A stretch of 64,000 nt of DNA from Ectocarpus siliculosus (lineage: Eukaryota > Sar > Phaeophyceae > Ectocarpales > Ectocarpaceae), in NCBI GenBank assembly GCA_000310025.1, contig FN649749.1:247835-311834 (forward strand), read 5' to 3'. This document shows positions 63,690 through 64,000 of this stretch, in pieces (the stretch's first letter is position 1; each line of letters starts with the position of its first letter). Position numbers and translations under genes: made by a program. The notes beneath the pieces are model-generated. The model was not told the origin of the DNA. It made no database searches and saw nothing but the letters and a program-made list of their open reading frames with translations.

Positions 63690-64000
63690 GCCATACCTCT
63701 GCCCTTATTTTTCCCGAAGAAAGAGGCGGGGGGGGGAGGGACGATAACGGGGGGGGGGGGGGGGACCCCTTTGTTTTGGCTGCCTTAACGGGTAAACCCT
63801 TGACCCCCCCTCCCCCAAAGGAAGGGGCATTTTTCCCCCCCCAAGACCGAACACCCATGGGCCAACGTTCCTTCCCACTTTTCCCCAAAAAGGGGGTTAA
63901 AAAAAACGGCTTCCCCAATCTATCTATCCCAAAGAAATTACTTCCCCCCCCCATTTTAAAACACTTCCCGTTTTCCCGCAGGAGGGAAAAACATGGGTCC
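63690..64000. other. Homopolymer-rich tail, probably low-quality sequence
   Basis: Runs of 6-15 G or C alternate with doubled or tripled bases (for example GGGGGGGACCCCTTTG, CCCCAAAGGAAGGGGC). This looks like the unreliable end of a read more than genomic sequence; annotation here should be ignored. Confidence 0.65.

Overview
The window looks like nuclear DNA of a brown alga (Ectocarpus-like stramenopile). The main reason is a large, intron-rich mannuronan C-5-epimerase gene (alginate biosynthesis), backed by short exons in long GT-AG introns, a LINE fragment of a kind common in algal genomes and a recent Ty3/gypsy element. Gene models were built by hand from open frames, splice signals and matching intron phases. 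Internal exons are well supported; some ends and a few junctions are not.

Layout. 51-1706 (-): 5' exons of a secreted, Cys-rich NPC1-N-like protein that runs off the left edge. 2265-4274: a ~2 kb foldback element holding a near-perfect 245-bp inverted repeat. 6285-12908 (+): inositol polyphosphate 5-phosphatase in about nine exons. 16311-34664 (-): mannuronan C-5-epimerase with a signal peptide and two tandem Kre9/KNH-like modules before the beta-helix, interrupted by two N gaps and a LINE fragment. 35408-39281 (+): protein with an N-terminal PBZ-like zinc finger, divergent from the epimerase. 40795-43802 (-): unrecognised multipass membrane protein. 46152-53082 (-): MFSD5-type major-facilitator transporter, probably with one GC-AG intron. 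54420-62962 (-): complete Ty3/gypsy retrotransposon with apparently identical 261-bp LTRs and a 4-bp target duplication. The last ~300 bases look like poor-quality sequence.

The host genes do not form an operon or an obvious pathway. The epimerase acts on alginate in the secretory pathway or cell wall, the phosphatase on inositol phosphates or phosphoinositides, and the MFS protein on transport.

Most unusual points: (i) the double Kre9/KNH-like plus epimerase architecture; (ii) a retrotransposon whose Gag and Pol lie in one reading frame separated only by UAG, with a further in-frame UAA in Gag; (iii) a 10-base word, TACTGCTGTA/TACAGCAGTA, found 13 times in the left 39 kb, always outside the exons found here; (iv) the nested foldback element.
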